NCBI RefSeq assembly: GCF_021018805.1
Contig: NC_086248.1
Location: 98,913,239 to 98,977,238 of the forward strand
DNA: 64,000 nt
Source: Prinia subflava
Taxonomy: Eukaryota; Chordata; Aves; Passeriformes; Cisticolidae
Direction of reading: 5' to 3'
A model generated the notes under the pieces. The model saw nothing but the letters and a program-made list of their open reading frames with translations. It had not been told where the DNA came from and made no database searches. This document shows, piece after piece, positions 37,560 through 50,800 of the stretch. Both the position numbers and the translations under genes were made by a program. Positions within the stretch are counted from its first letter, which is position 1, and every line of letters starts with the position of its first letter.

Positions 37560-40500
37560 TCATTCTCCATTGCTTGTAAACCAGTCCATGGATTTATCTT
37601 GATTCAGGGTGCTACGTGGTTGCCTTTTGCTGGACAGGCTCTGGCAGTCTACCAGAAATAAAGAGAAAAAAGTTTTAGTAAGAAAATAAAGGACGAAAGG
37701 CTGCCCTTTGAAATGAATACTTTGCTGGCATCCATATGGTAACTATAGGTTTCTTTAAGAACAAAGTTCTTAAAGAACTTAAAGCATAACTTTAGGAGAT
37801 ACGAAGATTCACTGAATGTGTTCACGTGATCAAGCTGTGCTTGTTTCAAAATCAAAACAGTTGTTGACAGGCATAGCTGTGGTTCCCTTCCAGCATTCGT
37901 GGTGCAAGTTGCCTGGTTGTTTGTGAACTTCGCTTCATATAAAGTATTCTCAAGTGGTAGGAGGAAACAGTTTTTTCTGACCCTTATCAGAGATGAGAAG
38001 TAAAATCTCTCAAGTAAAAACAGACTTAAAATTAAGTCATTTTGGGTCTCACCTGAGCAAGTGGTGATATTTAACACATTAAATTATTATGTTTTGTAAA
38101 CACCTGACTTGCTTTGTATATCAGGAAATACTCAAATGCCAAATTTTTTGAAGTTGAGGGATCTCTTGAGAGTCACATTTATACTAAAGCTGTCAAACCC
38201 AGTAACAATCTCACTGTAGTAGTGAAAATTTGGATATTAGTGAGAACACATGCAAATAAAATATACAGAGCTTTGTACCTTTGCACAAGGTAAGTATACT
38301 AGGAACTCTGCACTGGTCAAGTACACGAGACTGTCTTTGCAGGGCTGAGGCCTTATCCAGATGCACCAGAAAGTTCACATCTCAAGTGTGTTTCACTTTT
38401 AATAATGGGTTTGCCCCGCAACTGCTGTACATAATGGAGGCCCCTAATGCTGAGGGTGCTATTGTGAGAAGATGGATGGGCAGAGATTCAATTACATAAA
38501 GAATTTCCACATAAACTCTTGTTTTCTAGTTATACACCAGTATTAAAATCGTCTTGTATAAATTGTCAACAAATGACATACAGTAGAGGAAAATGGGAAC
38601 TGTGATTTAACATGTGTCCAAACTGATACCAGAACTGAGCATCCTGCCCTTTCTCAAAACATGCTCTCAGCATCAGCACTTGGACTCACTTTACACACAC
38701 CAGTGTTTTTATTGTTCCAGCCAATCATAAGCAATTAAAACAGGACTCTCAATTTCTTTTATAATGCAAGAATAGTAATAAATGCCTAATAGACTGGAAT
38801 GCAACCCAAAATCGAGTGTAGCAGATGAATGTAATATGAAGAGACTCAATGTAAAGCAATTGGTACTTCGAGGAAGTCAAAATACAGTATGTGAGAATGA
38901 ATCTGTGAGGGCAAAAGCACAGTTCTGTGCTTGTGTAACTGCATGTGTAATAGGGAGGGACAGAGCAGTCCCTGCAGCACTCTGAAAGACAAATACAGCC
39001 CCAGTTGCCTAAACTAATGGAAAATTATTCACAATGTAAATCCATACCTTGGGCTTTATAAGAAGGAGAGTCGATGAGCATTTTTTCAGTTGCAAAGGTG
39101 TCCTTTGATTTCTGGGATGAATGTAGTTCTATAATCTCCAGCGTGTCAGTAGATGAGGAGGAAGAAGATAACCCGAGCCGTACAAATCTGCCTTTCCTGC
39201 CGCAGAGCAGGCAGTCTGTAGGAGTGGCGCTGGGTCCCCGCGGCAGCTGCGCTTCGTCGTAGTTCCTCAGCGCTCCACTGTGGTGCACAGAGCGCTCTCG
39301 CTGCCAGATGTAATGTGTGGGAGCGATGGCCATCACCTGTGGGAACAGCCGTAGGATCAGTAAAAGAGTAAAAATAATGGGAAAACATACGGCTGAAAAC
39401 GAGATCCAGTTAGTGTATGGCAGGGAATTAACCTAGCTGAAATGGGCATCATCTCTGTCTGTCTCATACTGCCCCACTGGCAAGCTGGCTCTGTTAGCAG
39501 GAGGCGACGGTGGGAAGCTGGGAGGGTGTGCAAGGAAAAGCATCCTGCACTCGCCTTCTTCCTTGTGCTTTTCCCATAGCATCTAATTCTATCCCCAGAA
39601 ATGGGCCTCTAGAGTCAAAGATTTTCTTTTCCACCACCTGGAAATAAACATTATGTACTTAGAGCACGACAAGGGTTTTTCCAGATACAAACTTCACCTG
39701 AAAAGCGAGGAATACATTTTTTCCTTATAAATTGTAAAGCACACAAAATTATTTCTAAGTGGATGAAGTGAAACAAATGAAGGTAGATTTTAAATAAAAA
39801 ATATTTGCATGAAGCACATTCTTGCCAATAGAAACTTTGCTTTTAACAGCAGTGCAATATAAAATATTCTAGTTTACTTAAAAAACACAGTTTCAAACAA
39901 CATATTTTAAATGGAGAAGGAAAAAATATCACGGAGGATAAATAAACCATTACATTTTAGCAGCATCTTTTCTTTCCCATGGATTGTCTGTTTACTTCAG
40001 GGAAGGAACTGTACAGAGTTAAATTGCTAGCTGGTGTTAATTGTTGTGATTTCAGCATCACAATATGAAATCTCCCTCCCTACCTCTTCACAGCAGCGTC
40101 TGCTTACAATAGCCCTGTAGTCAATTCTGCTCCACAGTTGATCTCTTAACTTTAAGAAATCAGGGAAGAGCTTTCTCCAGGCTTTGCCCAAAGCCCATGG
40201 GAAAATGTCATACTTTGCTTCTTCATTGTCTTCTTCAACTGTGTTTGCCAGATACCTTCAAATATATATATATGTTTATGTTTGTAAATATTATTCAATC
40301 TTAAAACACGATATTAGAATGATTTCTAACATAAAATAACAGACATATTGCAGTGGTTCTTTTTTCTAGTATTGTGAGGAAAAACTACTAACAAAGTACA
40401 GCCTTCTGCCTGAAATACAGGATTTTCTTAATTAGTTCCATATGCATTCTTTGGGTAAAAATACCCAAGCTTTTATAAAAATTATTTTACCCTAGAGTTT

Positions 40501-43449
40501 CCTAAATTAGTAGATCAGCAAGAACTAACACATTCTGACATCTTTCTCCAAGCTGGCAAGAAACCCTTGAACTAAAATGAAGAGTTTCTGATTGATTCCT
40601 TAAATTCTTTAAATAAGGCTTAAAACTATCCTGTGAAATCTTAAACCTTATGTGTTTTACTTTATGGATTTTAGTTATTCTTGGAAAATTACGTAGCTCA
40701 TATTAAATTAGGAACAAAACAACTAAACACAGGTCTACCTTCAGATATAAATGAAAAATCTAAATGATGTTTTTTAATATCTCTGTTCTTCCCTTTGTTC
40801 ATTATCTGTTACTTTTAGTTTTGGGTTGTCTTCTCAGACAACAGGAAAATGTTTACATCCTCTGAATCCACCTGATACTAAACTCCTGTAAATCACACTT
40901 GAAAAAATTAGGACTTCTCGTCTCCTCTCCAGCTTTCTCACTTGCTCCTGACTTCAGTATTCTCTCTAGTTCTACTCTCACCAGACCCTTTGTCTCCTTC
41001 AAATCCTTTCACTGTTCTGGCTTTTCCCCCTTCCGTGCTCTGTGGATGTCACCCCCAGTACCAGTGACAGAAGGAACAGCCACCTTTGGCCCTGTGTTAG
41101 TGTGCAAATCAGAGCATCTGAGCAGTGAAGTTACCAAAAAAGATGACCTGAGCACCATAACACTGTGAAAGAAAATGCAAAACCCTCTGCAGGTATAGCC
41201 AAATACAAAGAGTCACGTAGGCCTGGTAAAGATGGATTACTGATTCCACCATTGTTTCAAAGCGTAGGCATTTTACAGCTGTTCAAAAAAGTTCTCAGAA
41301 ATTGTCTAGCAATGTTTTTATGATGTTGACAGAAACTTTAATAACAAGTTATTCTTGAGATGCTTGTCATGGTGAAATGTTTTGATACAAATGCCTTAAA
41401 GGCTGACAAAGATATGAAATAGGGTTTTAAATGAGCACCTGTGAGCCACACACGTGTTGCTGTGCATTGTCCTGCATACATTTCTTGTAATGCTTTAAAA
41501 AGCTCCCAGATTCAGTTTGGTAGGCAGAATGCTACTGTGTTCATTACTGCTACACCAATGCAAGCAGCCCCTGTCTGCTGCTCAAGCTTGTTCCATCACA
41601 GGAAGAATGGTGAATTTGCACTCTTTATGTACAGTATGTAGATTATCACAGAACCACAGAATAGTTGGGGTTGGAAGGGACTTTAAAGAGCACTTAGTTC
41701 CAGCCCCCCTGCCATCCCCTAGGGATACCACCCCCTAGATCAGGTTGCTTATATACTGCCTCAAGCAAGGCTCATCACATATTATAATTATCAGTGTCAT
41801 GAAGAAATAATGCAAAGTTTATCCTAATAAAAACAGATAATTTTAAAGTACTTACAGAGCCACAAAGAAATTGATTCTGGTATGCTCACTTGGTGTGAAG
41901 TTAGCTCTCTTGAAATAAACGAAAGTCATTGCCAAGAGATACTGTTTTAAAATGTAAAATGAAGTATCAATGTGTTATTTAAGTATAGTACTTACTAAAC
42001 TGATTCACAAAGCTTGCACCAAGATATTTTCATCATTTTTAACAACGAGGAAAGCATGAATTAAGTTTCTTGAAGTTCCATGTGAAACCATTAGAAAAAG
42101 ATGTTCTGTATTTCCAAGAAAGTATCAAGTAATTAAGGGCAGATTTCTCACGCAATGTATGTTTATTAACTGAGAAGGAAATACACTCACCTTGTCTGCA
42201 ATTTCACAGCAACAGTCCATCCAAAGGAAGTCTTGGATTAGATCATCATCTGTAACAAGAGAAAGCTGTAGCATTTCAAACACCCAGACTGTTCATGTCA
42301 GAAGGTATTTATAAATAAACCAAATAAAAGAAAATAAGCTAGACCCACCAGTAGAGAACAGAGAGATTGAGGGAGGAGGAGAGGTCAAGTGTGAAAAAAG
42401 CTTACATGACAAAAATGAAATGATGGAAAATGATGACTGCGTTTCAGCCATTCTCAGTAACAGCAGGTAAAAGTGAAAAATGAGCAGTAATTTTTTCTAC
42501 TCGCATCATTTCTTTCTGCATTACATGCCTCCAGGTGATAGCACACCATTATTTCAGAGGAACTGCAGACTGCTGAGATCCTGCACCTTGATTACCTGGC
42601 AGCCCTTATAGGGCAATGCTTGCTTATTTTTGGTCAGTGCTTCATTGTCCGTGACCACGTACCGTAATTACCACGAACGAACTCTCACTCACTTCTGTAT
42701 TTAAGGGTCAAATAAAAACCAGCTGTAGTCTTCCACTATTACTTAATATCTTTGCTGAATTAAATAAATAGAAAACTTTATATGAAGGAGACACAAATAA
42801 AGAAGAGATGCTCCAAATCCTTAGATCAGCTTCCCATTCCACTTCTCCCTCCAGAAGTTTATTCCCACAGTAAATAACATGTTTAAGAGACAAGGAGTCC
42901 TCTTTTAAGCCTTGTGTAAAACAAGATGCACATTGTTTTACAAGTATTTGTTGAAATATAAGAGAAAATAGGAAGGAAAAATATAAAGAGTAGCAAGCCA
43001 CCTTGGTTTAATTTGTAATTTTAAAAAGATACTTTTCATCAGTTTGGTAGCCCTTGTATTTTTAACTTAAGCATTAAATGTTTAGATACCAAAATACAAC
43101 AACAAAATGTTTTGATAAAGAATTGCCATTAGTTTCGATATAAAAAAGACTCTCAAAATTACTGAGCTTAGAAAACATTCTGTTCAGTCAATTCATTCAT
43201 ATATCACATTATTAACCTACCAAATAATTTAAAGAAAGCTGTCATTTCCTGACGCTGAATAACTAGACATGGTCCCTTTGAACATTTATATTTCTGACTA
43301 GGAACCCCTTTTTCACAATTTTCTTGACGGTCTTTAAAAGCAGGTCGCTTTAGTCTAGTAAGTTTTTTTTGCTGATGTGATCTGGATGCACTGGATTTGA
43401 CATGAACAGTGACAGTGGGAGGTGTCTGACACACCAGGTTGTGTTTCAT
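37560..43449 (-). CDS. SPDYA: SPDYA (Speedy/RINGO A), CDK1/CDK2 activator, 6 coding exons, complete
   Basis: A cyclin-like protein that activates CDK1/2 without T-loop phosphorylation and is important in meiosis and at telomeres in germ cells. Coding exons: 43221-43449, 42191-42249, 41856-41941, 40084-40255, 39048-39336, 37560-37648; 924 nt, 307 residues (human 313), all in phase. The start [19 protein letters not shown] parallels human MRHNQMCCETPPTVTVYVKS. The Speedy/Ringo core runs from [18 protein letters not shown] through [52 protein letters not shown] and [20 protein letters not shown] Ser-rich linker follows. The last exon encodes [12 protein letters not shown], matching human DKSMEWFTGSEE, which proves the GTATGG donor after 39048. 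Codon 1 lies 18 nt into an exon beginning at 43467, so the 5' UTR is spliced. Confidence 0.95.
41642..41765 (-). mobile_element. CR1 LINE 3' end in SPDYA intron, same strand as the gene
   Basis: The plus strand reads ATCACAGAACCACAGAATAG, then GTTGGAAGGGACTTTAAAGA and CAGGTTGCTT, the textbook reverse complement of the CR1 3' terminus. The element therefore lies on the minus strand, between SPDYA coding exons 3 and 4. Confidence 0.9.
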
Positions 43450-43467
43450 TTCCTTAAGCAAAGGTTC
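43450..43467 (-). other. SPDYA: SPDYA 5' UTR portion of the first coding exon
   Basis: A splice acceptor (TTTTTTTAACAG) ends at 43468 on the minus strand, leaving 18 nt of leader before the ATG at 43449. An upstream noncoding exon is therefore required. Confidence 0.7.
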
Positions 43468-44079
43468 CTGTTAAAAAAATAAGAAGAAATTAACTACGAA
43501 AATAGTCCGTTTCAGCACTAGTACATTTCTTTTGTTCACTTGAAATCTTTCAGTAGAGCTTGTATGTCAGATGGAGAATTAATTTTATCAGTACTGATTA
43601 TCTAAGTCTTGTGCCCCAAGACAGACACATAGAGTTCTTTGATTTAATTCTAATTTTATAAAGCTTGCTTTCTCCCCAGTAGAAAGAGCCTTCAATTTTG
43701 CTTTTTCCAGTCAACTTTGTTAAACGGGAAAAGAGCCTTTCCAGGAAAAGTTGCTGTTTGTCAGGTCCTTGTAGCTCCACACACTTAGATCTACCAAAAA
43801 AACTGTATTGTTCCCCTCCAGTTTGGGATTGTGTCTTTTTTTTAAAGGAATATTAATAGAGTTAACGCAGCAGAACTGTGATTGAGGCAAGGAGCATTAA
43901 AATAAATTCCTGAGCTCCTAATTACCATTGGGAATTAAACTTATCCCTCAAGTTGGACATATCCTGAAGGCACAACCAAGGAAACACACCTGGGGGTGTT
44001 TGTAACCGCAGAATTTAAGGGGGTATCAAATGGAGAGTGAGGAAGGGTATTTTTTGGCGGGATTAAATGTATTTACGTC

Positions 44080-44520
44080 TTCAGCAGGTCTCTCGGCAGG
44101 GGGCTGTTGGCGGCTGGCTCACAGCAGCCTACCTGGCTTCCCAGCTCTTGGGTGGCTGCCGCACGAACACGAAAAGGCGCTAAGGCGAGGCGGGGATTTC
44201 GGCTCCCTACGCCACAGCCCTCGACCTTCACCGCCCCCGCCCGCCCCTCGGCGCCTCCCTCAGCGGCCTCCCCCTCACGCCTCCTCACCTCGAGTGGCGT
44301 CTCTGGTAGCCAATCAGCGTGCGCGGGGCAGCCACTCCAGCCAATCGAACGGCGGGGCTCTCTCTCTCCCGCCCCCCGTTGCCGCCCAGGGCGCGGCAGC
44401 CAATGGGAGCGGGGGCGGCGGGCGGCGGGCGCGGCGGTGCCGCCGCCGTGAGGCAGCCTCACGCGTGCCCTGGGTCTGTGCGCTGCCCAGCAGCGCTGCA
44501 AAACCTTCTTTCCTTCCTCG
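44080..44520 (-). promoter_or_regulatory. CpG-island promoter of SPDYA with three CCAAT boxes
   Basis: A CpG-rich block about 0.6 kb upstream of the first coding exon. Three CCAAT motifs occur on the plus strand at 44310-44314, 44341-44345 and 44400-44404, that is ATTGG on the transcribed strand, about 31 and 59 bp apart. A good splice donor (CTCGAG|GTGAGG) on the minus strand ends a candidate noncoding exon 1 at 44289. The start site is likely in the 44290-44350 range. NF-Y control and exon 1 are inferences. Confidence 0.65.
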
Positions 44521-44555
44521 GCTGTTTACGAGGGGGTGTAGTGACAGAATAAGGG

Positions 44556-44806
44556 GGAATGGATCCAACTTGAGAGTAGGCTTAGGTTAGATCTCAGGCA
44601 GAAATTCTTTTCTGTGAGAGTGGTGACAAGGCACAAGTTGCCCAGAGAAACTGGGGGTGTTCCATCCCTGGAATTGTTCAAGGCCAGGTCGGATGGGGGC
44701 TCTGAGCAATGTGGTCTAGGGAGAGGTGTCCCACCCTGGCCATCGCCAGGGACTGGAACGTGATGATCTTTAAGTCCCTTCAAACCCAAACCGTTCTATG
44801 ATTAAA
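44556..44806 (+). mobile_element. CR1 LINE 3' end abutting the SPDYA CpG island
   Basis: Contains the CR1 segments AGGCTTAGGTTAGATCTCAG, TTGCCCAGAGAAACTGGG, GGAATTGTTCAAGGCCAGGT and AAGTCCCTTCAAACCCAAAC, and ends TTCTATGATT. Plus orientation. Well preserved compared with the other copies. Confidence 0.88.
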
Positions 44807-47800
44807 ACATCTCCCCAGGATGATAGACATCTCCCCAGCAGACATAGGACATGAAGGAGGAGGGATACCTGACTCTAAAGATCATTAAAACAGAGGTACA
44901 GGATACCCTGCTGCTACCTTTCCACAGAGACAATTAATGCAGGTAGTAGTATACAATTAGTCTAAGGCAGTCTATTGAAATGGAACAACAATGAAAAAAA
45001 TCCCTTTGCTAATAAGATTCAGTGTGAAATCTTACTGTTGCCTTTTCTTATAAGAGCTAAAGATTTATCCTAGGAAGATGGCAAGATATACATCCATTTT
45101 CATTGTTTCCCCCTGTGCAGGTCAATTAAAGTGTAACTGGCCTCATTTGTTATGGTAATGAGAAAAGAGGCCTCTTTACACCTTCCTCATCTTCTATTAA
45201 TAATTTGCTAAATTATTTATGTGCTCTGAGTTAGTGAGCATATTCAGGGAAAGATCATGCCAAGTTTCTGATCAGGGAGAGAGAAAAAAACAGACCAAGT
45301 GGTAAATGTACCCACTAACAACATCTCTGTGTGGAACAGGCTGAAATCAGGAAACTTGGCAGTAGAGTGGCAATAATACCAAATGCATTGGCAGGGCAAA
45401 AGTCTGTTTCTTTGATATTCTCTCTTCTTGGACACATATTCACAGTGAGTTATCCTGCATTAATAGTTCTCTTTTTTTTTTTTTTTTTTAATATTACTTT
45501 TCATCTAAGGAATTCAAAGTACTCATCAATTAACTACTTTTCATTTAATAACTGTGAAAAACAGAGGAAGGGTAGGTTACAGAAACTTCCACATAACCAT
45601 CTAAATCTTTAGGATCAGAAAAATATCTTCTTTTTTTTTTCTTTCCTATTGCAAAACATGAAGCTGCAATGATAATTGTGACATCCATACTTCCTTATTC
45701 TTTACACCTTTACATCAATAAAAAGTGACTTGCAATGTCAGCTTTTATCTACACAGAGCTCCCTGTAGGTCTCACATTTCTAAAATAATTTTTGGGCTGG
45801 TGGTTCTGCAACAAAACACGAACAGACTTCTTTTTTCACTCAAAACTCTGCCACAATCAAGTTATTGAACGGGTGTTGTGACTCTTCCACCAGTGTTCTG
45901 TCCCCAGCCTGCCAGGACTCAGGTCTCTGCTCTGATTCAGACCCGTTGCACAACGCTGGATCAGACTCCTGAGGAAACTGAACTTGTGAGAGAGAGCTGG
46001 GAGAATGTCTGGAACTCTGCCTTTCTCTCCTTGCAGGACTCTGCAGCCTGAGGTAGGACTGGGACGGGAATGACTCAAAGATTCAGCTTGGAAGCAATAT
46101 GGAAAAACATCGACATGGCAAGGCTGATCCCTGACCCCAGTGACAATAAGGAAACAGGACTTTACCTGGCTCTAAGTCCTCTGCGTGAGATAGCGGAATT
46201 AACTGGTTCCCAGCTTTGCTTAGCTACAATATTCAGAAGGTTGTTGAACAATTCATCCAAGAATATCGGGAAGAATAGAGCTTTCGGACTTCCAAGTCGC
46301 TTGCTGGACATCAGGGAGCGCTGTTTCACCACCAGCGATTTGTACCGAGACAATGCGGCGTTTGTCCAGCCTGGTACGCGGGGTTTCAGGTTGTGCCTCT
46401 TTCCTAACCCTTCCTGTAGGTGGTCAGTAAATCAGTTTAGTCACTCTTCATCTCTACATGTAATCACAGTTTGAAATTACATTTTTAATATACAAATTTA
46501 TATAAATATGTGGATTTTTTTATTATTTTATATAAGATTTATATTAATAAAATTACTAAGACTTGAAAGACCTGGGATTCTTACAAAATCTTATTTCTGG
46601 GGAAAAAAAATCATATATACAATGGAACTCCATTATATGAGATCTATAGTTATATAGCTATCCAGAATTTTGTCCAAAAAGGCAGCTGCAGAGCAGTTTG
46701 ATTCCTTTAAATGAAAAAAATAACTTATTTTTTTTCAGTGAATAAATTGTTTACAGATTGATTAGGAAGCATCACTGAAGAAAAACACAGGTATAGTATT
46801 TTTATAAATTACATTTAGGATATACATACTTTTTTCAGATTTTGATATTTTTTGAGATGCCTTTGGCCTCTGATACCCTTTCTAGTGAACTTTTTTTTGC
46901 CTAAGAAAGATAAATACCATAGGTGAAACACCTGGTATTCCTTTTGAAACAAAGTCATGAAGAACCACCACTGACTCTTTTAAATACAGATCATTATCCA
47001 CAATAAAATATGTATTTTTCAATTAGAGACTTTTCCTACTTCCTGCAGAGTGTAAAATAGGAAAAAAGGTCTCTCTGCCCCATAGAGATGACTGTTGACC
47101 CTGCTGGGAGAACCTGGCCTCTCGATCAAATACATTCTAAATGAAATGCTCATGGGTTGAGAGCTAAAGACCCATAGTGAAACTGAAACATGCATCTAAA
47201 AAGCAAACTTTGGATGTGAGGTTAATTCTTTCAGAGTAAAGAGTATACCAAGTCACAGCAGTAAATTAAAGTAAGTTAAAGAGGAACAGATGAACCACCT
47301 GAACCCACATCTGTCACCAGATACCTGTTTTGTATGTGGGAAGAGAGAATAAGGATTTAGATGGGTTGTGTGAAACAAATTATTAGGGCATCATGGTGCC
47401 TGGACTAGGACTAAGAATAGCAGACTGAACACACCTTACCAGTTTGTTGGTGAGAGTAGTAAGCAAGGATACTGGAAAGGTGCCTTGCAGTTAAATCCTT
47501 GCTTTTGACAAACATTACAGTATGATTAAAATTAAAAATGCTTCAGTGCCACTTAAAGGTATGCCACTGATGGATGGATGGGCAGGAAAATTGTTTCCAG
47601 TTTTTTTTACTTGAAAAGAACATCTGAGCAGACAGCAGTGTTTTCTAATATGTAAGTCCCAAAACAGTTGTAGTTATTCTTGGGTACTGAGAAATTCAGG
47701 AACTAGAAGGAAAAAATGATTTGGAAATTATGCAGTGGAGAACAAGTGTAGTGACTAGACTAATAGAGTAAATGGTAAAAGAAAGTGGAGGCTGCCAGCA

Positions 47801-50800
47801 AACACAGTGCATGTTTAGACACGCTGCTCCTGCATGCTTCAAAACAGCCAAGCACTCTGCAGCAACAATTCTCCAGAAAGTGCCTAGGACATAAGTTTGA
47901 ACTTGTTCATTCCTACTGTAAATAGACTGATATATCCTGTATGAACTTAAGTAATTCAAAACAGACAGGGCAAGCCTTTAAGATTTATTTTTAAGGATTG
48001 GCACCTGTGTGCTGGTTGTAAAGGAAACAAAGTGGTCTTATCTGAAGAGTTCCAATTTCTCTGTAAAAATAAATAGATGAGATAGACTACATTAGGCCTT
48101 CACCATCATGTCACAAGAGATGAATGATATCTCTCAACATTCATAACTCAAAACTAGCCGTGTGTATTTTACATAAAAGGGAAAGGAGATGATCTGCAGT
48201 GTTTTCCTTTAAATGTTTTTTGAACCTTCTGATATCATCCACCATATTCTAAGTCTTTTTTAGCCATTGAAGATTGCATTTTGGATTTGCAAGTATTTAA
48301 TAGCCATGACTATATTTGTTACCCAGTTGTGCCCAGGCTGTTTCTTCATGCTGAATTGTGCAAAGAGCCCTAATAAACAGGACTCCTCTCTGCCTCCATG
48401 GCCCTGGAGCCATTTGTTCCAGATGCCAAGAGCAGCAGCTTCCTGAGAGGCAGGTGCAGGAGCAAGGAGCAGGTGTGTGCAACTGTGCCCAGGGCGCTGC
48501 CCATGTGCTGCGCATGCGCAGAGGGACCGGGTGCCTATGTTCACACTGAAAAATGGGAACTTTCCACTCTTTCCTTTGCTCCTCTTTCCTCTCAGAAACA
48601 ACTGAGTAACACCAGACTTCGAAAACCCTCAAGGTGAAAATGTAGGTGAACAGAGAAAGTTTCAAGAATTTGACTTAAGAAATCATTTTTTAAAAATGGC
48701 ATTAGCTAAAAAGTGTTTCATTCCATCTGGCAAATAACGCAAACGCTTTGCCTCACTGATAAAATGTTTACATACACATTAATACACTAAACTACAAATA
48801 TCCAGGAAATATATCTTATGTTATTATCTATGGACATCAAAAGTAGAAAAACATCGTAGTTCCTTTCCTGAAGGCAAGTTTCCTAAATAACAGCTGTTTG
48901 AGTGGCTAAAGAATAGGTGGGAGCCTTCAAATGTTTAGCTAGCTGGCTTATGATTCTATAACTGGACAAAATGTGTAAATCTCACCAAATATTTCTCATT
49001 TTGTTTTCCAGTTTCAGAGTCCACTGGTCACATAATTTAGGTCACAAACACTTTCAAACACAGTATCTATTTAGTCTCTGTTTTTATACTGTTGAACACA
49101 ATTAAATCTTTGTCCATGACCACAGCCCCTAAAACATGAAACAATAGTGGTAATTAAGACAGGACAATTTTTCTGTTGTCAAGAGCCATATTTGCATGGC
49201 ATTGCATTCAAAAGACTCACTCCATGAAAGGATTAATCAAAAGTAGTGTAGCTATAATTTCTGAAGCAAGAGGAAATTGTTTTCACATGCAAATAATTTG
49301 GCTCCCATGCTCCTGTACTGTTAAGAAAGGAGCAGCATCAAGTTCAGTAGCGGGAAGGCAGAGCTTCAAGGACAGCCCTTTAGAGACTAAAACCAGACAA
49401 GTTAAAATGTGACCTGGAAAAAGTCCAGGATTTACTTTTTGTACCTCCCACCCAATGGTCCAGGCTCCACACAGTTAAATTAGAATTACCACAGTTTGTT
49501 AAACATTGAATGCCCCTCCCAAGAAGCAATGGAGTCTATAATTACTCCACAACAGGTCAAAAAGCATTCTTGTTTCACCAAGTTCAGTAATCATAAGTTG
49601 TAAAAGTTCTCTCACTCAGAGGTTGAAGCAATAAAATGCATAGTATAAGGGCTGTAAATTAAAGTACAAAAAGAAACGCATGAACTTTGGTCAAAGCTAT
49701 TGCTAACTGAAAAAATAAGGGAAAGTCATGAACTGTAAAAGTAGTCACAATACAAAAGCAATTTCAGTGAGGGACAAAAAAACCGAAACAATAATGGCAT
49801 TCCCAGCTCTTTTAACCCCACTCTCTGCTGTCCATTGTGTCGGTGTTTGTGGGATGAGATTTTCTCCCCAGCTCATGGGTGTATTTATTCACCTTTGCTT
49901 GGGGTATGACTGTGCACACAAATTAGAGTGAGGCAAGAGTGGGTGGGGATTTACAGCATGCTAACTGCTCCCTGGAAACTGCATACTGTGTGCATGCTGT
50001 GACCCTGTTTTCGTTGAGGAATACATGGCTTCGCTCGCTGCCAGGTACAGCTGTGTCCATGGCTTACTGACAAACTGCAAATCCACACCCTCACTAGCCC
50101 CATGGCAACCTGCACAAGCCCAGCACAAGTAAACTGAGTGGCAGGTTTTATGACAGAAGTACTCAATGTGCCTTCTGATAACACCACACTGAGAGACAGG
50201 ACAACTCTGTCTAACCATCTGCTTCAGTTCTGCCTACAGCCCAGAGATGTTGTCACGCAATAGAGCACATTACAAACTACTTAGGACTCTCTCAAATCAT
50301 TTTCAACAAGTGTTTTGACAATGTCCCGTCTGTATCTTCTTTCACAGAGAATGGCTAAAGTAAGGAGAGGAGAATAAGGTATCTTAGATGCCAAAACTGA
50401 AACAATTTTAGTGTGAACAGAGTTTCTTCTATTACAACTTGTGATCTTGTGTTTTCCTCTGAGCCCTTTGCAAAGACTACAAACTTGAGAGATTGGGCAC
50501 AGTATGAAATTAGGTTTCCTCACTGTTGTGCAGTAGTCTGGATGAGGAATTATTACAGTTTTTACATCTAATGCTGTTTATTTTAAGCACCTTTGAATGC
50601 TGACAATAGATCTTCAGAAAATGCTGTCAGCATTACAGCCACAGAGATGCATTTTCAGGTACGTAAAGATGAGGGTGACAAACCTGTTACTGGCCCCACC
50701 CTCTGGAGTTACGACTAAGCCCTGGCAGAGAGGTGAGGATGCCACAACATATCAGACAGGTTGGTTTCTATAATCCTCAAAGACACAAATAGAACATACA

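Noticed and set aside
37649..38077. 142-codon minus-strand frame between the last two SPDYA exons
   Set aside because: Lies in the final SPDYA intron, no homology to SPDYA, and the true last exon begins at 37648 in another register.
44030..44590. 186-codon plus-strand frame at the SPDYA island
   Set aside because: Pro/Arg/Ser-rich composition artefact with frames open on both strands; no family similarity.
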